This document shows, piece after piece, positions 51,113 to 60,362 of a stretch of DNA of 64,000 bases. The notes under the pieces are model-generated. The model was not told the origin of the DNA. It was given only the letters and a program-made list of their open reading frames with translations, and made no database searches. Every line of letters starts with the position of its first letter. Positions within the stretch are counted from its first letter, which is position 1. Origin of the DNA: Bacillus sp. FJAT-27225 (GTDB lineage: Bacteria; Bacillota; Bacilli; Bacillales; Cytobacillaceae); the NCBI RefSeq assembly GCF_001685025.1, contig NZ_MAYU01000023.1:265660-329659 (forward strand). Reading direction: 5' to 3'. The translations under genes were made by a program, and so were the position numbers.

Positions 51113-52537
51113 ATGCTGAAAAGAAAAAGCGATTTCGAAGACCGTTTTAATAAATTCATCCATGAATTAAAAGAAGAGATTATTTCGGGCAAAATTAAAC
51201 CCGGGGAATTTATTCTTCCTGAAAATACGTTAAGCAAGGAATATGACTTGAGCAGGGTGTCTATTCGTAAAGCCCTGGCCCAGCTCGTTGAGGAAGGCCT
51301 AATTGAAAAAATACCCGGCAAGGGAAACAGGGTAACGATTCCTCAGGATACCCAGAAGCAAACAATTACACTTGGCTGGTTTTCAGATTCATATGAAATG
51401 GAAATTGTCGAGCAAATTGTGGATCGATTTGAGCAGCTGAACCCATTTATTAAGGTTCAAATACAAATCATGCCGAACGGCCAGTATATCTATAATTTAA
51501 CTGAATCGATTGATTCCGGGAATGGGCCGGATGTTTTTATTGTTTCTGATTACCATTTCCGCCAGCTTGTCGAAACAAACCGCCTTGATATTGTTGATCC
51601 TTTTCTGCCTGAACATATTAACCCCGAAAAGGACAGCTATGAAAAGGTTTTTGAAATGTTCACTTATCAAAATAAGGTTCTGGTCACTCCGTTTGTCTTT
51701 TCCCCTGTTATGATTTGCTACAATAAAAAAATGTTTAATGAGGCCGGTATACCCGAAACTGTGGCGATGAATGGATGGGATGACCTGCTGGAGATTGCCC
51801 GCCAAAACACAAGGGATATTGACGGGAATGGTTTGATTGATCAATATGGATTTTGCTTTTCGGCATCAACAAACCGGTGGCCAGTTTTCCTGTTGCAAAA
51901 TGCTGGGCGGTTTATGGCCGAGGATCGTTCAAAATCCGTGATGGACAGCAAGGAAAATATCGAGGCGCTTCAATTCTGTGTTGATTTAATGTATAAGCAT
52001 CAGGTGTCTCCGATTTTTTCCCATGGAAGTAATGTCCTGGCCGAGAATCTGTTTATGAGGGAACGTGCCGGGATGATCCTTACAACCTATTATTTTATGA
52101 ATGAGTTCAGGGACCATAAAATTAAATGGGACGTCCTTCCTCCTCCGAAAAAGGCTAAACAAGGTACTTTACTTTTAGGAGGCGGACTTGGAATGAATGC
52201 GAATAGCACCATGAAGGAGTCCGCGCAGGCGTTGATCAGCTATATGGTAAGCACAGAAGCCCAGACAATGCTAAAACAGAACGGCTGTACGATTCCGGTC
52301 CTCCGGTTTGTCGCCGAGGATAATTATTTGCTTCAGCCGGGAGTGCATCCTACTTACTATAATGCATTTAAGGACATCATGCCTTATGCAGTGACAATGA
52401 GGGAACTGGATGTAACAATCAAGGAATTGGAACTGATTGAAAGTGAACTGCATCTGCTTTGGGCCAATATGGAAACGGCTGAGGATTCATGCAAACGGAT
52501 TGACGAACTGCTGAACCAGAAAGTAGCCGTCTCTTGA
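51113..52537 (+). CDS. GntR-type regulator fused to an extracellular solute-binding-protein-like domain
   Basis: A 474-residue protein. Residues ~8-76 are a GntR winged helix (FIHELKEEIISGKIKPGEFI, then LSKEYDLSRVSIRKALAQLVEEGLI, then GKGNRVTI). From ~85 on it is an ABC solute-binding protein family 1 fold without signal peptide: TITLGWFSDSYEMEIVEQIVDRFEQLNPFIKVQIQ, DVFIVSDYHF, NKKMFNEAGIPE, DIDGNGLIDQYGF. The sensor is thus a cytosolic copy of a transporter's binding protein, probably recognising the imported oligosaccharide. It is the best candidate for binding the three 21-bp palindromes. I prefer ATG 51113 behind GGGAG. 51098 is in frame but unsupported. Confidence 0.87.
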   Translation: MLKRKSDFEDRFNKFIHELKEEIISGKIKPGEFILPENTLSKEYDLSRVSIRKALAQLVEEGLIEKIPGKGNRVTIPQDTQKQTITLGWFSDSYEMEIVEQIVDRFEQLNPFIKVQIQIMPNGQYIYNLTESIDSGNGPDVFIVSDYHFRQLVETNRLDIVDPFLPEHINPEKDSYEKVFEMFTYQNKVLVTPFVFSPVMICYNKKMFNEAGIPETVAMNGWDDLLEIARQNTRDIDGNGLIDQYGFCFSASTNRWPVFLLQNAGRFMAEDRSKSVMDSKENIEALQFCVDLMYKHQVSPIFSHGSNVLAENLFMRERAGMILTTYYFMNEFRDHKIKWDVLPPPKKAKQGTLLLGGGLGMNANSTMKESAQALISYMVSTEAQTMLKQNGCTIPVLRFVAEDNYLLQPGVHPTYYNAFKDIMPYAVTMRELDVTIKELELIESELHLLWANMETAEDSCKRIDELLNQKVAVS

Positions 52538-52611
52538 TACAGGCAAGGGTGTACTGAATTCTCTTGTGGCTTTTATTTGCTGAAATACTATAAAAGTTGA
52601 ATGAAAGAATT

Positions 52612-52740
52612 ACGCTTCGTTTGGACCGGATGGTGCGAGGACTCCAGTGGGAATAGCAGCCCAGGGGTGGACCCGCGGGCCGGCTTTTGCCTAGGAAGCT
52701 CCCGGTCTGCCCACGGATAGCGAAGCGCCTGGAGTGCAAA
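52612..52740. repeat. Dispersed Bacillaceae-type repeat inside the operon
   Basis: About 130 bases begin near CGCTTCGTTTGGACCGG and end at GGATAGCGAAGCGCCTGGAG, with partly complementary ends and G-C rich centre (GGACTCCAGTGGGAATAGC, then GGAAGCTCCCGGTCTGCCCA). It resembles a non-coding repeat that I associate with many Bacillus-group genomes. It separates the regulator from the lyase and may fold in the mRNA. Confidence 0.5.
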
Positions 52741-52797
52741 TTTATATGAATCGTCCCCTTGCTTTACCTTTGCTTTATAGCAGAAAGGAATTGTTTG

Positions 52798-55098
52798 ATG
52801 CATGATATGAACTGGTTTTTAGAGAATATAAGACCCCGTCCCAGGGTTTTGTTCAACAAGGGTGAAATAGCGGAAATAACGTCCCGCTTGGATACCCAGG
52901 GAACGGAGAATGGCATACGGTTTGCCGATATCTGGGCCGATGTGAAGCTTTTGGCAGACGAATATGCCGGGGAACAGAATTTCTCTGTAAACTATCCAGT
53001 TTGTAATGTCCTCCTGGATATCCCACTCCCCCTTATTCAACTTGAACCTATTGGCGATCCGCCCGGATACATTGATTTTCCTTTCTGGACGATGTATTCC
53101 AGGGCAATTGAAGAAAGGATTAAAGTCCTGTCATTTGCCTATGGTATGACCGGGGAAACGAGATTTTTCTCCAAGATAAAGGAATACCTTTTGGCCCTTT
53201 CCCGATTTGACCACTGGTTTGAATTTAAGCACAGGGGAGCAGAAGGCAATTTAAGCATTGCACATTTAACAATAGGCATGGCAATCGGATATGATGCGAT
53301 CTTTTATAGCCTGAAGGATGAGGAAAAAGGTATTATTAAACGTGCCATTTTTGAAAAAGGCCTTAGGCCTCTTGAAATTGATTTTATGAATAATGATAGT
53401 CATAACATCATTGCGTCGAAGCGGGTTGCAATGATGATTGGGTCACTCGCCATTCTCGATACAACGAACAACGATGAACTTGAACCGTTTCTTGAAAACT
53501 CCTATGCATATATTAATAGCTACCTGAATAATCGGCTAAGCGATCCCGAGATTGAAGGCCTGTTATATCTGAATGTTGCGGCACGCCATATTTTGATGGC
53601 TGCTGATGTTTTGAAGCGTTCGACAGGTAATGAAGGGCTAATTAAGCATGAATACTTCCGTTTCCTTCCTGACCTTTTTATTTACATGCTAGGAACAGGG
53701 GATAAACCCTCCTTTGTAAACTTTTCAGACTCCTTTTATCATTTGGATATCTTTTATTTAATGTCTGTACTGGCGTCCAATACGGGTAATGGTGTTTCAA
53801 GCTGGTATATCCATCACTATTTCGAACCTAAATTTGATATATTGCTTGATTTAAAGAAAGTGCCCGTACCTATGAGGCCTGAGGATTTTTATCATGGCTG
53901 TGTTTCAAAGGTTTTCCCTCTTGTCGGGTGGGCGGCATTCAGGAGCGGCTGGAGCGAGGAGGACCATTTATTAGCGTTCTCATCAAGCCAATCGGCAAAG
54001 GACCATAACCACTTTGACCAAAACAATTTCGTCCTTCATGCAGGAGGGGAATGGCTGATTACCAATCCTGGTTACCAGGACTATGTGGAAGGTCCCAGAA
54101 GGGAGTTTACGCTAGGGACAGTTGGCCATAACAGTATGCTAATTGACGGAAGGGGCCAGATACAAAGGGGCGAAGGCAACTTAACAGGGTGGTTTACGTC
54201 AGGCAACTTTTCCTTTTGTCTCGGGGAAGCGGGAAATGCCTACGACTCTTCTGTTTTACAATGGGAGCGGAAACTAATTCACGTGGACAAGCGCTATTTT
54301 CTGATTTTGGATAAGGTGGTTAAAGAAAAGCCGGATAGTATGCTCTCCTTCCTGTACCATACTCCAGCAGCCATTCAGGCAGGCGGAATGAAACTGCTGC
54401 CGGGTGACGTAACGACTGAAAACACAATACGATTTACAGGGGAACAGGCAGCGGCATCACTGACTATATGTTACCCGGCGGATGCCGGGAAGTCCGTCAG
54501 CCAGCATCCAGGAGCGGAGCAGTACGGTACATGCCTTGAAGTGGCGGTGAATGATCCGGATGAAGTTAATTACCAGGTTGCATTGATTAAGCCGGAACAC
54601 TCCTTTGGCACTGCCCCCAACCAATTATCCTGCTCTGCCAGCCGTACGGGAGCACTGTGGGAATTGAAAGTGGCGGATGCATGCCTGGCCTTGACAGACT
54701 ATATTTTGACTAATGAGGATCGGGGAACTGTCTATCAGTCATCTAGTGATAAGAGAGTCGAGATAATGGGTGAGCAGGGATGGATTTCAATCCGGCAGGG
54801 AGAAGACAGCCCTATAAACTATGCCTTGATAAATGGCAATCAATTAAAAATTGATAACACTATGATTCTGCAAGCCAGCACAAGTATTTCTGCCTCCATT
54901 CACGTCCATGAAAAAGGCGCAACAGGAACGGTGGAAACAAGCAAGCAGACTAGGGTTTCTTTTCATATCGCGAAACCCTTGGCAATAAAAATCAATGGCT
55001 GTACGCTTGAGGAAAACCAGTTCCGTTTCATTCCGGCATCTGGGGAATTGGTCATGGATTTGCCTGAGGGCACTTCTGAAATTGTGATAATTAGGTAA
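52798..55098 (+). CDS. Heparinase II/III family polysaccharide lyase
   Basis: A 766-residue protein without a signal peptide. The N-terminal (alpha/alpha) toroid region includes IGMAIGYDAIFYSLKDEE and NNDSHNIIASKRVAMM with candidate catalytic Asn/His. The central beta-sandwich begins with SAKDHNHFDQNNFVLHAGGEWLITNPGYQDY, the hallmark of the heparinase II/III C-terminal domain. Family enzymes beta-eliminate uronic-acid linkages in heparin, heparan, alginate or oligoalginate. A cytosolic location suggests action on imported oligosaccharides. The start at 52798 follows AGAAAGGAATTGTTTG. The upstream frame from 52759 is not supported. Confidence 0.85.
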   Translation: MHDMNWFLENIRPRPRVLFNKGEIAEITSRLDTQGTENGIRFADIWADVKLLADEYAGEQNFSVNYPVCNVLLDIPLPLIQLEPIGDPPGYIDFPFWTMYSRAIEERIKVLSFAYGMTGETRFFSKIKEYLLALSRFDHWFEFKHRGAEGNLSIAHLTIGMAIGYDAIFYSLKDEEKGIIKRAIFEKGLRPLEIDFMNNDSHNIIASKRVAMMIGSLAILDTTNNDELEPFLENSYAYINSYLNNRLSDPEIEGLLYLNVAARHILMAADVLKRSTGNEGLIKHEYFRFLPDLFIYMLGTGDKPSFVNFSDSFYHLDIFYLMSVLASNTGNGVSSWYIHHYFEPKFDILLDLKKVPVPMRPEDFYHGCVSKVFPLVGWAAFRSGWSEEDHLLAFSSSQSAKDHNHFDQNNFVLHAGGEWLITNPGYQDYVEGPRREFTLGTVGHNSMLIDGRGQIQRGEGNLTGWFTSGNFSFCLGEAGNAYDSSVLQWERKLIHVDKRYFLILDKVVKEKPDSMLSFLYHTPAAIQAGGMKLLPGDVTTENTIRFTGEQAAASLTICYPADAGKSVSQHPGAEQYGTCLEVAVNDPDEVNYQVALIKPEHSFGTAPNQLSCSASRTGALWELKVADACLALTDYILTNEDRGTVYQSSSDKRVEIMGEQGWISIRQGEDSPINYALINGNQLKIDNTMILQASTSISASIHVHEKGATGTVETSKQTRVSFHIAKPLAIKINGCTLEENQFRFIPASGELVMDLPEGTSEIVIIR

Positions 55099-55190
55099 TC
55101 CGGCATATTGGAAAACCCCGGATAAAATAGGATTATATTCTCATAGGATTAATCCTGGTTTACGCAGCAGTATGGAAGAGGTGCAGACTA

Positions 55191-55817
55191 ATGGAATTGA
55201 CAGGATGGAAGGGAAGCTTATACCGCTACGGAAATTGGGCCATGAAGCTGGCTTGTCTAAATCTGCTCTGGCTGGCCGGTATTGCCATTGGAGCGGGCAT
55301 AGCCGGATTTTTCCCTTCCACCGCCGCCATGTTTTCAGTAATCCGCAAGTGGCTTCAGGAAGGAAACTTGGACTTGCCTCTACTTGCACACTTCAAGCAG
55401 GCATACAGGAAGGATTTCTTAAAATCAAACCTTTATGGTTACAGCTGGCTTATCATTGGAGCAATCTTATATGTAGACCTTCAATTTTTCCGGGGAATCC
55501 CAACTTTATGGGCAGCTCTATTATCCTATGTCTTTTTTATACTAGGCGCAATTTATATTGGGGCGCTTTTATTTGCCTTTCCTGTGTATGTCCAATTCAA
55601 CTTAACAATTCTTCAGTACATAAGGAATACAGTATTGATTACGTTGTCTAATCCTTTATATGCTGTTTTTATGGCTTTGGGGTTTTATTTTCCCTATTAT
55701 GCCATGATGAAGATTCCAGGCCTCCTTCCTTTTTTTGGGGGAACCTTAATTGCCTTTCCTTTAATGCATCTCTCATATCGCCTCTTTGAACTGCTGGAGA
55801 AAAAAGCAGCAGAGTAA
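55191..55817 (+). CDS. DUF624 (YesL-like) membrane protein
   Basis: A 208-residue membrane protein with about five hydrophobic segments. YRYGNWAMKLACLNLLWLAG at the N-terminus and AHFKQAYRKDFLKSN in the second loop are typical of DUF624/YesL, which accompanies rhamnogalacturonan and other oligosaccharide uptake systems of Bacilli. Its exact role is unknown. The ATG follows GGAAGAGGTGCAGACTA. It is the last gene of the main operon, 92 bases after the lyase. Confidence 0.85.
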   Translation: MELTGWKGSLYRYGNWAMKLACLNLLWLAGIAIGAGIAGFFPSTAAMFSVIRKWLQEGNLDLPLLAHFKQAYRKDFLKSNLYGYSWLIIGAILYVDLQFFRGIPTLWAALLSYVFFILGAIYIGALLFAFPVYVQFNLTILQYIRNTVLITLSNPLYAVFMALGFYFPYYAMMKIPGLLPFFGGTLIAFPLMHLSYRLFELLEKKAAE

Positions 55818-55884
55818 GAAAAATTGTGTATTCCTAAAATAAACATTGAATTTTTGTAAAATTTGTATTATTGTTTCTTTATAA

Positions 55885-55905
55885 ATACATGTCGTATACA
55901 TGTAT
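55885..55905 (+). promoter_or_regulatory. Operator 3 of the glycan regulon
   Basis: ATACATG-TCGTATA-CATGTAT, a perfect palindrome in its half-sites, abutting a TATAAA box (55880-55885). It lies 50 bases before the importer genes. It is the best copy of the three sites. Confidence 0.8.
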
Positions 55906-55955
55906 GAAAGGGAAAGTGACAATTGATAAATACATAAGGAAAGGGGAGTTGGATA

Positions 55956-56933
55956 TTGGAAGTAAAGAAAAGCTCAGAACAAAATCCTTCCCTGGTCATT
56001 CAAAATGAACTTCAGCGCGATACCAAAATGAGCAAATTTAAAAAGAAACTATGGCGCGATCGATACTTGATCTTGCTGCTTCTCCCCGGAGTTCTGTTTT
56101 TCCTGATTTATCGCTATATTCCAATGGCTGGCCTTCTGCTTGCATTTAAAGATTACAGCCCGTTTCGAGGCTTTGCGGACAGTCCGTGGGTAGGTATGAA
56201 GTATTTCAAGCTCATTTTTGAAGATCCCGAGGTTATCCGGGTAGTATGGAATACCTTGCAAATTTCATTGCTTCAAATTATATTCGCTTTTCCTATTTCC
56301 ATTTTGCTCGCTTTAATGCTGAACGAATTAAGGAACCAGGTGTACAAAAGGTTCCTTCAATCAATTGTCTATATGCCCCATTTTCTTTCCTGGGTAGTTG
56401 TAGTTGGCATTACCGTCATCTTTTTGCGAAGTGAAGGACTGGTTAATAGCTTGTTGAATGATGTGTTCCAAATGGAAGCGCTGCCATTTCTGACTGATCC
56501 CGCCTGGTTTAAACCTTTAATCGTCTTGCAGATTATCTGGAAGGAGTCAGGTTGGGGCACAATTATTTTCCTGGCTGCACTTTCAGGCATCAGCCCTCAC
56601 TTGTATGAAGCAGCTGTCATGGATGGTGCGAACCGCTGGAGGCAAATCTGGCATATCACACTTCCTGCATTGAAAAGTACCATTATCATTCTATTAATCT
56701 TGCGTCTTGGAACCGTAATGGACAGCGGATTTGAACAAATATTTTTGATGCTCAACCCATTCAATATGGAATCCGGAAACGTCCTTGATACATTTGTTTA
56801 TTTTAAGGGGATTCAGCAGGCGAATTACAGTTTTGCCACTGCAGTGGGCCTGTTCAAAGGAGTGGTCGGCCTCGTGCTGGTAGTGGCAGCCAACCGGCTT
56901 GCGAAGCGGTTCGGCGAAGAAGGCCTATATTAA
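55956..56933 (+). CDS. ABC sugar transporter permease, LplB-like
   Basis: A 325-residue membrane protein of the oligosaccharide-importer permease family 1. It has a cytosolic start of about 30 residues, then six hydrophobic segments, and the EAA loop EAAVMDGANRWRQIWHITLPAL that contacts the ATPase. The N-terminal WRDRYLILLLLPGVLFFLIYRYIPMAG is typical of LplB proteins. TTG start at 55956 behind AAGGGGAGTTGG. No ATPase gene is present locally, so a shared MsmX-type ATPase elsewhere would energise it. It is the first gene of the importer operon. Confidence 0.9.
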   Translation: MEVKKSSEQNPSLVIQNELQRDTKMSKFKKKLWRDRYLILLLLPGVLFFLIYRYIPMAGLLLAFKDYSPFRGFADSPWVGMKYFKLIFEDPEVIRVVWNTLQISLLQIIFAFPISILLALMLNELRNQVYKRFLQSIVYMPHFLSWVVVVGITVIFLRSEGLVNSLLNDVFQMEALPFLTDPAWFKPLIVLQIIWKESGWGTIIFLAALSGISPHLYEAAVMDGANRWRQIWHITLPALKSTIIILLILRLGTVMDSGFEQIFLMLNPFNMESGNVLDTFVYFKGIQQANYSFATAVGLFKGVVGLVLVVAANRLAKRFGEEGLY

Positions 56934-56953
56934 TATGAAATGGGGGGAATGCC

Positions 56954-57826
56954 TTGTATAAAACATCAACTGGTGAAAAAATCTTTGACGGTGCAAACAA
57001 TATTATACTTCTAATTATTGCTGCAACGATGATCTTCCCTTTTCTGTACATATTTGCGGTTTCATTTTCAAGTTTAAGTGATTTCTTGGAGAATGACTTC
57101 TTTCTATGGCCGAAGGAATGGGTAACGGATGCCTATGAATATATCCTTGGCTCTGATCAATTTATTCGGTCCCTCCTTGTAACGATATATATTACAGTGG
57201 TTGGAACCTTTGTCAATTTGTTTTTTACATCGACTATGGCTTACGCATTGACACGGAATATATCCGGGCAGCGGATACTTCTCTTCCTGGTGCTTTTTAC
57301 GATGTTATTCTCAGCCGGTATGATTCCAACCTACATGATTGTAAAGGAAACCGGATTGCTTAATACCTGGTGGGCATTGATTATACCTGTGGCCATCAGT
57401 CCATACAACTTAATCATCATGAGGCAGTTTTTTATTGGAATTCCTGAAGAATTAACTGAAGCAGCAGTCATTGATGGGGCAAACGACCTGCAAATATTTG
57501 CGAAAATCATCCTGCCTTTGTCAAAGCCAGCAATTGCTGCGTTTGGTCTCTTTTATGCAGTCAGCCACTGGAATAGTTACTTTACCGGAGTATTGTACCT
57601 AAGTGATCCGGCAATGTGGCCAATCCAGGTCATCCTCAGGCAAATTGTCATTGTAAACGAACCCAATGCTGCGCTTGGCGGACATGAAATGATGGAGGCC
57701 TTGCCGCCGCCTGAAACGGTTCAAATGGCAGCTATTCTTTTAGCGACCGTTCCTATATTAATCGTGTATCCGTTTCTTCAAAAACACTTTGCCAAAGGGG
57801 TGATGCTCGGCTCTGTTAAAGGCTGA
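56954..57826 (+). CDS. ABC sugar transporter permease, YtcP/YteP-partner-like
   Basis: A 290-residue permease of the MalG-like branch with six hydrophobic segments. It shows the EAA loop TEAAVIDGANDLQIFAKIILPLSKPAIAAFGLFYAVSHWNSYF and ends with LQKHFAKGVMLGSVKG, typical of YtcP proteins. It pairs with the LplB-like subunit 20 bases upstream to form the importer pore. TTG start behind GGGGGGAATGCC. Confidence 0.9.
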   Translation: MYKTSTGEKIFDGANNIILLIIAATMIFPFLYIFAVSFSSLSDFLENDFFLWPKEWVTDAYEYILGSDQFIRSLLVTIYITVVGTFVNLFFTSTMAYALTRNISGQRILLFLVLFTMLFSAGMIPTYMIVKETGLLNTWWALIIPVAISPYNLIIMRQFFIGIPEELTEAAVIDGANDLQIFAKIILPLSKPAIAAFGLFYAVSHWNSYFTGVLYLSDPAMWPIQVILRQIVIVNEPNAALGGHEMMEALPPPETVQMAAILLATVPILIVYPFLQKHFAKGVMLGSVKG

Positions 57827-57897
57827 TTTTCCTCGTGGAATGCCACTAGTCCGTTGATACTTGTTACCCACTGAAAATATGAACCGGAGGGGTTAAT

Positions 57898-59511
57898 TTG
57901 AAAAAAAAGAATCTATTGCTAAGTTTAATAACAGTTTTTCTTAGCTTTTCGGTAATTGCCTGCAGCTCGGAAGGAACAAAGGGTGAACCCGGTAAGGATA
58001 AAGAAAAAGAAAAAGAAAAAGAAAAGGAAACTGCTGTTGATCCGTTCGACCATAGCAAAAAGTACACAATAACAGGTATGACCTGGCGTTTTGGTGATCC
58101 GCCTCCAGCAACAAGCCCTGGCCTTGATTTAATCAACGAACGTTTTAATGTAGAGTATAAGCCGGAAATCATTCCGCAAGCCGATTATGCAGAAAAATCT
58201 TCGGCAGTTGTAGCCTCTGGAAGCATGCCAGACCTGATTGGCTTTACTGCTGATGATGCCCGCTTCTATCAATGGGCAGAGCAAGGCGCATTCCTGCCGC
58301 TTGATGACTACCTGAAACACTATGAGACTCTTGGCAAAATCCCAAGCCATGTGTATGACTCTTTTAAAGTGAATGGAAAAGTCTATGGTATCCCGCGCTA
58401 CTCCAATCCTTATCCACTTACGCCAATTATTAGGAAGGATTGGCTTGATAGTCTGGGATTGAAAGTACCTGCAAGCTATAAGGAACTTGAGGAAGTGGCA
58501 GTAGCATTCACGAAAAACGACCCAGATAAAAATGGGAAGAATGATACGTACGGCCTTGCAATTGGCGAGAATATCAATCCTAACTACAATTTGGGTGCCT
58601 ATTGGGATGCTGACGCCTGGTACCATAAGGATAAGGATGGAAATTACATCCCAGGAATTATCTCTGACGGCCGTAAGGAAGTAATCCAGTTTTTAGCCAA
58701 TCTTTACAAGGAAGGCGCTATGACAAAGGATTTTGCTGTTTTGAACTGGGCTGATACTAACAATGAGGTTTATTCAGGCAAGGCAGGTATTTTTGTTGCC
58801 GGGGTATCCGGTATGAATGAAGCCTATTTGACCGGACTGAAAGAAATTCATCCTGATGCAGAGTTCATTGCGCTTGCTCCATTTAAAGCACCTGATAATT
58901 CACAAGGCTTCACAATGGGCTCTGGCTATTCCGGAATCCTTGCGTTGAATGCAAAGCTTGCCGATGATGAAGGAAAGATTTACAGGGCCTTAGAAATGGT
59001 TGACTTTGGCAAGAAATTCTTCCCGCTTGACCAAAAAAATCCGCAAAACGCAGACTTTGATTGGATGTGGGGCAAAGAAGGTACTGGTTATACAATGGAA
59101 GACAATGCAGCTGTCCGCGTTCCGACCTTCTCCTCTGAAGGTCTAGCGCCATCGACGTATTTCCTTGATAACAGGGAACATGTTCCTTCAGATGCCAAAG
59201 TAAGCTATGCTGACGATTACAAAACTCCTGAAATGAAGGCGCTTGTCAGCTCCCTCCAGGAAATCTATGAGGCACATAAAATGTATATTAACCCTTCCAA
59301 TGGAGTCGTTTCAAAAACCAACCAGGAAAAAGGTGCTGACCTGAAGCAATTCATCATGAACGAGCAAGCCAAAATGATTGCAGGCCAAAGGCCGGTATCC
59401 GACTGGGATAAACTCGTGGATGAATACAAACAGCGGGGCGGCAAGGCTATTATTGATGAAGTAAACAAAGGAATTAAAGACAAGGGCTATAAAGAGCATA
59501 AATGGGAGTAG
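57898..59511 (+). CDS. Extracellular solute-binding lipoprotein, LipO-like
   Basis: A 537-residue lipoprotein. The lipobox is VIAC (Cys near residue 21), followed by an unusual charged linker of alternating Lys and Glu (KDKEKEKEKEKEK), then a solute-binding protein family 1 domain (RFNVEYKPEIIPQADY, then NGKVYGIPRYSNPYPLTPIIRKDWLDSLGLKVP, and a calcium-like loop DPDKNGKNDTYGLAIG). It delivers oligosaccharide to the LplB/YtcP pore. TTG start behind CCGGAGGGGTTAAT. The last gene of the importer operon, followed by a clear terminator. Confidence 0.9.
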   Translation: MKKKNLLLSLITVFLSFSVIACSSEGTKGEPGKDKEKEKEKEKETAVDPFDHSKKYTITGMTWRFGDPPPATSPGLDLINERFNVEYKPEIIPQADYAEKSSAVVASGSMPDLIGFTADDARFYQWAEQGAFLPLDDYLKHYETLGKIPSHVYDSFKVNGKVYGIPRYSNPYPLTPIIRKDWLDSLGLKVPASYKELEEVAVAFTKNDPDKNGKNDTYGLAIGENINPNYNLGAYWDADAWYHKDKDGNYIPGIISDGRKEVIQFLANLYKEGAMTKDFAVLNWADTNNEVYSGKAGIFVAGVSGMNEAYLTGLKEIHPDAEFIALAPFKAPDNSQGFTMGSGYSGILALNAKLADDEGKIYRALEMVDFGKKFFPLDQKNPQNADFDWMWGKEGTGYTMEDNAAVRVPTFSSEGLAPSTYFLDNREHVPSDAKVSYADDYKTPEMKALVSSLQEIYEAHKMYINPSNGVVSKTNQEKGADLKQFIMNEQAKMIAGQRPVSDWDKLVDEYKQRGGKAIIDEVNKGIKDKGYKEHKWE

Positions 59512-59559
59512 GAGTTTAAGTAAGATTAGATAAGGACCTACAAGAATATTTTAAGCTAG

Positions 59560-59594
59560 AAGCCCGGCAGAGTATTTTATCTGCCGGGCTTTCC
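59560..59594 (+). terminator. Terminator of the importer operon
   Basis: An 11-bp stem AGCCCGGCAGA / TCTGCCGGGCT followed by TTCCAGTTT. Confidence 0.85.
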
Positions 59595-59646
59595 AGTTTA
59601 ACTTTTAATGTTTTTGGTTTCTATTATTTTTTGCACCGGGCAGAAC

Positions 59647-60053
59647 TGTCTTGTCTATGCCATCCTTTCGGCTCTATTTGCTGCATTGACGGCAATTCTG
59701 GGCAAGATTGGAATTGAAGCTGTTGACTCAATTTTGGTACGGCCATTCGCACAATTGTAGTCTTATTATAGCCTGGGCGATTGTGTGTGCCGCCAACAAG
59801 CAAGGCGGATTGGAAAGTAGCAGGAAGAGCTGGCTGTTCCTGATTCTATCGGGGCTAGCAACCGGGCTTTCCTGGCTGTTTTATTAACATGCACTTCAGG
59901 ATGGGCAAGCTAGTATTGTTGTACCGAATTGATAAGCTAAGCATCCTTGTTACGGTTGCATTTGCTTATTGGGCCTTTAAGGAAAAGCTGTCCAGGAGGT
60001 TGGCGCCCGGCCTTGTATTTGTCGTAGCAGGGACGATGCTGCTGCTTGTATGA
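59647..60053 (+). pseudogene. EamA/DMT family transporter, decayed fragment
   Basis: Pieces of one EamA-type protein appear in several frames: YAILSALFAALTAILGKIGIEAVDS, then AIRTIVV, then IIAWAIVCAANKQGG and WLFLILSGLATGLSWLFY, then (after stops) HALQDGQASIVVP, IDKLSILVTVAFAYWAFKEKLS and LAPGLVFVVAGTMLLLV. At least three frameshifts and one in-frame stop are present, and no start codon is evident. Unlike the other three pseudogenes it cannot be rescued by one base, so it is a genuine relic. Confidence 0.8.
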
Positions 60054-60362
60054 GTGGAAGTGTAAATTAACTAGTGGATTTGTTATGAAGAGGAGCTGGT
60101 CAACCAATAAAGCGGTTTTATAAAGCCGTGTTTACGTATATCAAAATAATAAGAAATTGGTACCTTTATCCTATAGATGAAGGTAGTTTTATGTCGGCTG
60201 ACGGGTTCTTTTTTATCAGAAAATGCAGTTAAATCAGAAAAAAGGAGTCATTTTGTCGCATTGTGGAAGAAGATTATGGTAAACTATCAATTAATATACA
60301 CTATAAAGATAGTGCAAATTAACTGCATTCTGAGAGACGAGGGGGCTTGGAGATATATCTCA

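Noticed and set aside
57990-58030. AAAGAA tandem repeat as a possible phase-variation tract
   Set aside because: The repeat unit encodes the Lys-Glu linker in frame and units are multiples of three, so length change would not shift the frame.
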